This document shows, piece by piece, positions 50,210 to 54,263 of a DNA stretch of 54,263 nt. Under the pieces are notes generated by a model. That model made no database searches. It was not told the DNA's origin and saw only the letters and a program-made list of their open reading frames with translations. Numbering within the stretch: the first letter of the stretch is position 1; each line of letters begins with the position of its first letter. The position numbers were made by a program, and so were the translations under genes. Origin of the DNA: Acidimicrobiales bacterium (GTDB lineage Bacteria; Actinomycetota; Acidimicrobiia; Acidimicrobiales; UBA8592); contig JASLWO010000003.1 of NCBI GenBank assembly GCA_030740795.1, forward strand, positions 1 through 54,263, written 5' to 3'.

Positions 50210-51424
50210 ATGGAATCACAGAGAATCCTCGAGGGAATACGTGTAGTGGATATGACCCAGTACCTCGCTGGACCAACTGTCACAAGAATGATGGCAGAAA
50301 TGGGTGCAGACATAATAAAAATTGAACAAGCTCCTGGAGGGGACCCATCTAGGAACTACGCCATAATCAACGATGTGGGCAGAAGCGGTTATTTCGTCCA
50401 GCAGAACAGAGGAAAGAAAAGTCTTTGTTTGGATTTCGACCACTCAGATGGAAAAGAAATCCTACTGAAACTTCTAAGTTCAGCCGACGTGTTTGTAGAA
50501 AACTATGGCCCTGGAGTCATGGAACGGAGAGGACTGGATTGGAACTCAATGAAAGATTTGAACCCGCGGCTGATCATGGCATCGATTTCAGGATTCGGGC
50601 GGGATAGTTCAATGAGTGACCGTCCTGCTTTCGACATGATAGCGCAGGCGTTCAGTGGCACAATGTTCATGACCGGAGATCCTCAAGGGCCTCCAATGCC
50701 AGTAGGGCAGTCCATAGCTGACGTTATGACAGGCGTTCATGCTGTAACAGCGATCGGTTACGCCCTTTTCCATCGTGAACGAACTGGCAAAGGGCAATTT
50801 GTAGATATCGCCATGGTTGATGCTCTTTTCCATTCGCAAGAGTTAGCTGTCCAAGGTCCATCATTAACTGGAATGAAGTGGAAACCCAAAAGGTCAGGTC
50901 ACAGGTCTAGGATTAATAGTCCTTTAGGCGCATTCAAAGGACCTGAAGGGTGGATTGTTATCCAATGTATGGAAGCACAATGGCCACGTTTCGTAGAAGC
51001 GATAGGAAAGCCAGAGCTTTTGACCGACGAAAGATTTGCTGACTTAACGGGAAGAACGAAAAACAGGGAAGAACTAAATGAAATTATTGAGGAATGGATG
51101 CAGGGTTTTGAAAATGATCAACAAATTCTTGATACTCTCGTAGCTGCTCGTGTGCCCTCAGCGCCAGTTCTCGCCCCCTACGACGCAATAGGGCACCCAT
51201 ATTTTGAATCAAGAGGAGCTATACGAGAAATCAAAGACCCATTGTTGGGCACATTCCACATACCCGGAGACCCACTGCATTTCTCTGATTTCCCTGACCC
51301 ACTAGAACTGGTAGCCCCAACGCTTGGGCAGCATAATGAAAACATACTTAAATCCCTTGGTTTCACAACCAATGAGATCGTTCAACTAAGCGACAATGGT
51401 GTGATTAAGAGTGGAGATACATGA
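50210..51424 (+). CDS. CaiB/BaiF-type CoA transferase
   Basis: A 404-residue class III CoA transferase. It shows VVDMTQYLAGPTVTRMMAEMGADIIKIE split over the first two helices, NRGKKSLCLDF, VFVENYGPGVMERRGLDW, the conserved active-site Asp in the FDMIAQAFSG region, TGVHAVTAIGYALFHRERTGKGQ in two parts and the RINSPLGAFK loop. It moves CoA from a donor thioester onto a carboxylic acid without ATP. Its last codon overlaps the kynureninase start (ATGA), so the two are translationally coupled. The acceptor acid is unknown. Confidence 0.93.
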   Translation: MESQRILEGIRVVDMTQYLAGPTVTRMMAEMGADIIKIEQAPGGDPSRNYAIINDVGRSGYFVQQNRGKKSLCLDFDHSDGKEILLKLLSSADVFVENYGPGVMERRGLDWNSMKDLNPRLIMASISGFGRDSSMSDRPAFDMIAQAFSGTMFMTGDPQGPPMPVGQSIADVMTGVHAVTAIGYALFHRERTGKGQFVDIAMVDALFHSQELAVQGPSLTGMKWKPKRSGHRSRINSPLGAFKGPEGWIVIQCMEAQWPRFVEAIGKPELLTDERFADLTGRTKNREELNEIIEEWMQGFENDQQILDTLVAARVPSAPVLAPYDAIGHPYFESRGAIREIKDPLLGTFHIPGDPLHFSDFPDPLELVAPTLGQHNENILKSLGFTTNEIVQLSDNGVIKSGDT

Positions 51425-52695
51425 CCAAACCGCCTTTGAGCCATGAGGAAGCTATCTCTCTAGATGAGAAAGACCCTTTATCAAAGTTAAGAGAACAATT
51501 TGAAATACCATTCGACGCAAATGGGAACGAACAGGCATATTTTGCAGGAAATTCTCTAGGACTTCTACCCAGAAGATCACGGCTTGCAATGCAAGACGCT
51601 ATAGACCAGTGGGGAAAGAAAGGAGTTCTAGGACATTTCGACGGATCTGAACCTTGGTATGTATACGACGAAATAGTTTCAGCTCTTCAAACAGAAATAG
51701 TTGGATGTTTGCCAACGGAAACTGGGGTAATGGGAACGCTCACATCTAACTTACATGCGCTCATGGCAAGTTTTTATCGGCCTCAAGGCAAACGAAATAA
51801 GATACTTATAGAGCCGCACGCATTCCCATCAGACCGTTACGCAGTAGCAGCGCAAGTGGCATGGCACGGCGGTAATCCAAGATCTGACATTGTCGTGATA
51901 CAGCCAGAAAATTCTGATGAAGTAACCCCAACGGACCTTGAACGCACATTGCATGAACACGGGGATTCAGTATGCCTCGCCCTCATAGGGGGTTTGAATT
52001 ACTACACAGGACAATTCATTGACATACCTAAATTCGCTTCCCTCCTGCAAGATAAAGAAATCATCTTTGGCCTTGATTTGGCTCACGCTGTAGGCAACGT
52101 GCCTTTAGAACTTCACAACTGGGATATTGATTTTGCTGCATGGTGTACATATAAATACCTCAACGGAGGACCCGGAAGCATCTCTGGGTATTTTGTCAAC
52201 CAAAGACATCACGCTGACAAACAACTTGTTAGATTAGCGGGCTGGTGGGGGAATGACCCTGAGACCCGTTTTGATATGCACGGTCAAGAGACTTTTACCC
52301 CTCGCGAATCAGCAGATGGGTGGAAAGCATCGAATCCTTCTCTTTTTGCCATGGTACCTGTCAAAACATCTCTAGAAATCTTCAACGAAGTAGGGATAGA
52401 GGCATTACGGGAACGCTCTATTAGGTTGACGAGTTATTTTGAGCAGGGGATTGACGCAATAGGAAACGTTTCATCAATAACTCCTCGTGACCCTCAACGA
52501 AGAGGCTGTCAGATTTCAGTCAGAGTACCCGGGGACGCATCGCAATTAGAGCATCAACTAATAGGGAAGGGGGTGGTTCCCGACGCCCGTGACCCTGACG
52601 TTCTTCGATTCGCCCCAACCCCGCTCTATACAACTTTTGCTGATGTGGCTCGAGCCGTTGAAGACCTTTCAGATCTAGTTTCCAACTTGAAATAG
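51421..52695 (+). CDS. kynU: Kynureninase
   Basis: A 424-residue PLP enzyme of the aminotransferase class V fold. Seen are FAGNSLGLLPR near residue 41, the GLDLAHAVGNVPL strand with the PLP-ring Asp219, WCTYKYLNGGPGS with the Schiff-base Lys245, and LVRLAGWWGNDPETRFDM, a stretch specific for kynureninases rather than cysteine desulfurases. It splits kynurenine or 3-hydroxykynurenine into (hydroxy)anthranilate and alanine. No tryptophan dioxygenase or formamidase gene is in the window. Translation is coupled to the CoA transferase by the ATGA overlap, and a sulfatase gene follows after 40 bases. Confidence 0.93.
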   Translation: MTKPPLSHEEAISLDEKDPLSKLREQFEIPFDANGNEQAYFAGNSLGLLPRRSRLAMQDAIDQWGKKGVLGHFDGSEPWYVYDEIVSALQTEIVGCLPTETGVMGTLTSNLHALMASFYRPQGKRNKILIEPHAFPSDRYAVAAQVAWHGGNPRSDIVVIQPENSDEVTPTDLERTLHEHGDSVCLALIGGLNYYTGQFIDIPKFASLLQDKEIIFGLDLAHAVGNVPLELHNWDIDFAAWCTYKYLNGGPGSISGYFVNQRHHADKQLVRLAGWWGNDPETRFDMHGQETFTPRESADGWKASNPSLFAMVPVKTSLEIFNEVGIEALRERSIRLTSYFEQGIDAIGNVSSITPRDPQRRGCQISVRVPGDASQLEHQLIGKGVVPDARDPDVLRFAPTPLYTTFADVARAVEDLSDLVSNLK

Positions 52696-52735
52696 TTCCG
52701 CACACACCCAACAGCGAAATAATTTGATAGTTTCA

Positions 52736-54235
52736 ATGAACATGAAGTCACCAAATATCCTACTCATCGTTTCCGATCAAGAACGTCAGCGTGATTGGCT
52801 CCCGGCAGGAGTTCACCTGCCAGCGAGACAAAGACTGATAGATGAAGGTTTAGAATTTACGAACTACTACACGCACACGTCACCTTGTAGCCCCTCACGA
52901 GCAACTTTGTTCACTGGTCAATACATGTTGCAACATGGGGTTATAGAGAACTCAACAGGGCCAGAAAATACGAACTTACCCACAACGACTCCAACGTTGG
53001 GACACATGTTCAGAGACGCCGGTTACAAAACTGCGTACAAAGGGAAATGGCATCTGCAAAATAGAAGATACCCAGAAATGGAAAAATACGGGTATGGGGA
53101 CTGGGAAGGAAATGATTCAGCATGGTGGGGGCTTCCTGGAACCGGAACAGAATTCGATGAACCGATAACGGACCAAACTATTACTTGGCTTAAAGAGAAT
53201 GCAGAGATAGATACTCCATGGTTTCTGACAACAGCGTTTGTTAATCCTCATGACATCATGTGGTTCCCATGCGATCAGCCTTGGTGGCAAGTCGACAACA
53301 AGGAAGAAACCGATCGTGTAAGAAACAGATTAAAAAACAGGGATTGGGGACGTAAAGATAACTTTCCGCCATTCAATCATGAATTAGATGAATGGTTCAC
53401 TGAGTTGCCCCCGAATTTCCATGATGACCTCCATACAAAGCCCGATGTGCACCGAAGGTGGATGCACGCAATGCTCAAATGGGGAGCGCCTGGAACTATG
53501 AATCGTGAAGATGAATACCTGTGGCTCAGATACCTTGATTATTACGTAAAACTTCATGAGTTGAATGACTATGAAATGATGCGAATCTTCAAGACGCTTG
53601 ATGAGTTGGGTATCTGGGATGACACCATCATCATTTTCACATCTGACCACGGAGACCAAGTAGGATCTCATGGATTGAGATCAAAAGGGCCTTGGAATTA
53701 TCAAGAAACAATGCGTATTCCGCTCTACATGAAAGTACCTGGACAAACGAGCGCGGGAACGAAAACAAGTTCCCTCGCAAGCCATGTTGATCTGGCCCGA
53801 ACTATTGCTGAACTTGGCGGGGTTAACCCAAGTGACCAGCCGGGACTAATTGGGGAAAGCTTGTCACCAATTTTCAAAGACATGGATACGAAAGTGCGAG
53901 ATTACGTGCTTTTTTCCCAACAATGGGCCTGGTACAAGGGAGTTGAACATACCAGATATGCCAGCGCAGGTATTTTTGATGGGCGGCATAAATACTGCCG
54001 ATACTATGGCGTTGGCGGAGGAGCCGATGCAGCCGGAGTGGCTTTAGAAGGAACAATACAATTTGATGTCGATAGTCCATTTGAAGATCATGACCATGAG
54101 TGGTATGACCTCCAAGAAGACCCGCATGAACTCGTGAATCTAGCGATGGATCGTGAGCGCAGAAATGAACTTCGAAAGAGATTTGATGAACTCCGAGGTA
54201 TTGAGGAAATCGATTACGCCCCCATTGAGTATTAA
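52736..54235 (+). CDS. Type I sulfatase
   Basis: A sulfatase of about 499 residues. The N-terminal metal loop is PNILLIVSDQERQRDW, and the formylglycine motif is CSPSRATLFTGQ (Cys51 from this start). It continues with YKGKWHL, a substrate-side TAFVNPHDI and IIFTSDHGDQVGSHGL with later metal ligands. There is no signal peptide, so it is cytosolic. It is longer and of a different subgroup from the sulfatase at 16876. I chose ATG 52736; TTG 52724 and ATG 52742 are alternatives. It probably belongs to the CoA transferase-kynureninase transcript. The gene ends 28 bases before the window edge. Confidence 0.92.
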   Translation: MNMKSPNILLIVSDQERQRDWLPAGVHLPARQRLIDEGLEFTNYYTHTSPCSPSRATLFTGQYMLQHGVIENSTGPENTNLPTTTPTLGHMFRDAGYKTAYKGKWHLQNRRYPEMEKYGYGDWEGNDSAWWGLPGTGTEFDEPITDQTITWLKENAEIDTPWFLTTAFVNPHDIMWFPCDQPWWQVDNKEETDRVRNRLKNRDWGRKDNFPPFNHELDEWFTELPPNFHDDLHTKPDVHRRWMHAMLKWGAPGTMNREDEYLWLRYLDYYVKLHELNDYEMMRIFKTLDELGIWDDTIIIFTSDHGDQVGSHGLRSKGPWNYQETMRIPLYMKVPGQTSAGTKTSSLASHVDLARTIAELGGVNPSDQPGLIGESLSPIFKDMDTKVRDYVLFSQQWAWYKGVEHTRYASAGIFDGRHKYCRYYGVGGGADAAGVALEGTIQFDVDSPFEDHDHEWYDLQEDPHELVNLAMDRERRNELRKRFDELRGIEEIDYAPIEY

Positions 54236-54263
54236 GTCGTAAATCTTTGAAACAGAACCCCAA

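Noticed and set aside
1-54263. Mobile elements, CRISPR arrays, tRNA or rRNA genes, prophage
   Set aside because: No transposase, integrase or phage gene, no regularly spaced repeats and no RNA gene were recognised on either strand.

Overview
The window is 54 kb of tightly packed bacterial DNA of moderate GC content, with 49 protein genes, no rRNA, tRNA, IS element or CRISPR array, and no gene-free stretch longer than about 280 bases. The gene content resembles the catabolic gene sets of F420-using Actinobacteria: seven luciferase-like (LLM) oxidoreductases, an FDOR/PPOX-type flavin protein, a cytochrome P450, mycobacterial-style acyl-CoA dehydrogenases, MaoC/DUF35 proteins and aminoglycoside-phosphotransferase-like kinases. 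Many GTG starts and a recurrent leaderless -10 box fit the same picture. The best guess is an uncultivated, probably marine, Acidimicrobiia-like actinobacterium. A SAR202-type Chloroflexi genome, also rich in flavin monooxygenases, CoA transferases and sulfatases, is the main alternative. The taxonomy is an inference; no marker gene is present.

Layout. 1-8.9 kb: end of an amidase, an SDR, an ACAD10/11-type acyl-CoA dehydrogenase, a SnoaL-like protein with an LLM oxidoreductase, a two-repeat lipoprotein, a DMT permease, an APH-like kinase, a tyrosine phosphatase and an IbpA-type Hsp20 whose leader folds like a ROSE RNA thermometer. 9.2-16.9 kb: a MaoC-DUF35-MaoC fusion followed by a GH3/PA14 glucosidase, an SDR, then a P450-carboxyltransferase operon. 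16.9-24.8 kb: a sulfatase, two LLM genes, then an LLM-TetR-LLM-hydrolase-PPOX operon. Its promoter is a near copy of the P450 promoter, which suggests a shared regulon under the TetR protein. 24.8-37.9 kb: enoyl-CoA hydratases, hydrolase, HAD protein, PEP-mobile-domain protein, acyl-CoA dehydrogenases, thiolase, an SDR-crotonase-LLM operon and an APH-like kinase. 37.9-48.8 kb: two AMP-forming ligases, an FMN alpha-hydroxyacid dehydrogenase, MFS and DMT exporters, a third APH-like kinase, histidine phosphatase, SDR, thioesterase and EEP-family phosphodiesterase. 48.8-54.2 kb: a Rieske oxygenase diverging from a CoA transferase-kynureninase-sulfatase operon.

How the genes fit together. Most encode soluble CoA-ester or oxidoreductive catabolism: ligation to CoA, dehydrogenation, hydration, SDR oxidation and thiolysis, fed by P450, LLM, Rieske, sulfatase and glucosidase steps that would open or strip complex substrates. 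Several gene classes match those of the mycobacterial steroid side-chain cluster, but scattered among short operons rather than in one block. The actual substrate cannot be read from the sequence.

The signals I rate highest are the ROSE-like leader of the hsp20 gene, the duplicated 60-bp promoter/operator block at 14054-14113 and 20316-20375, the lipoprotein with two neocarzinostatin-like repeats, and the widespread leaderless -10 boxes set 6-7 bases before start codons.
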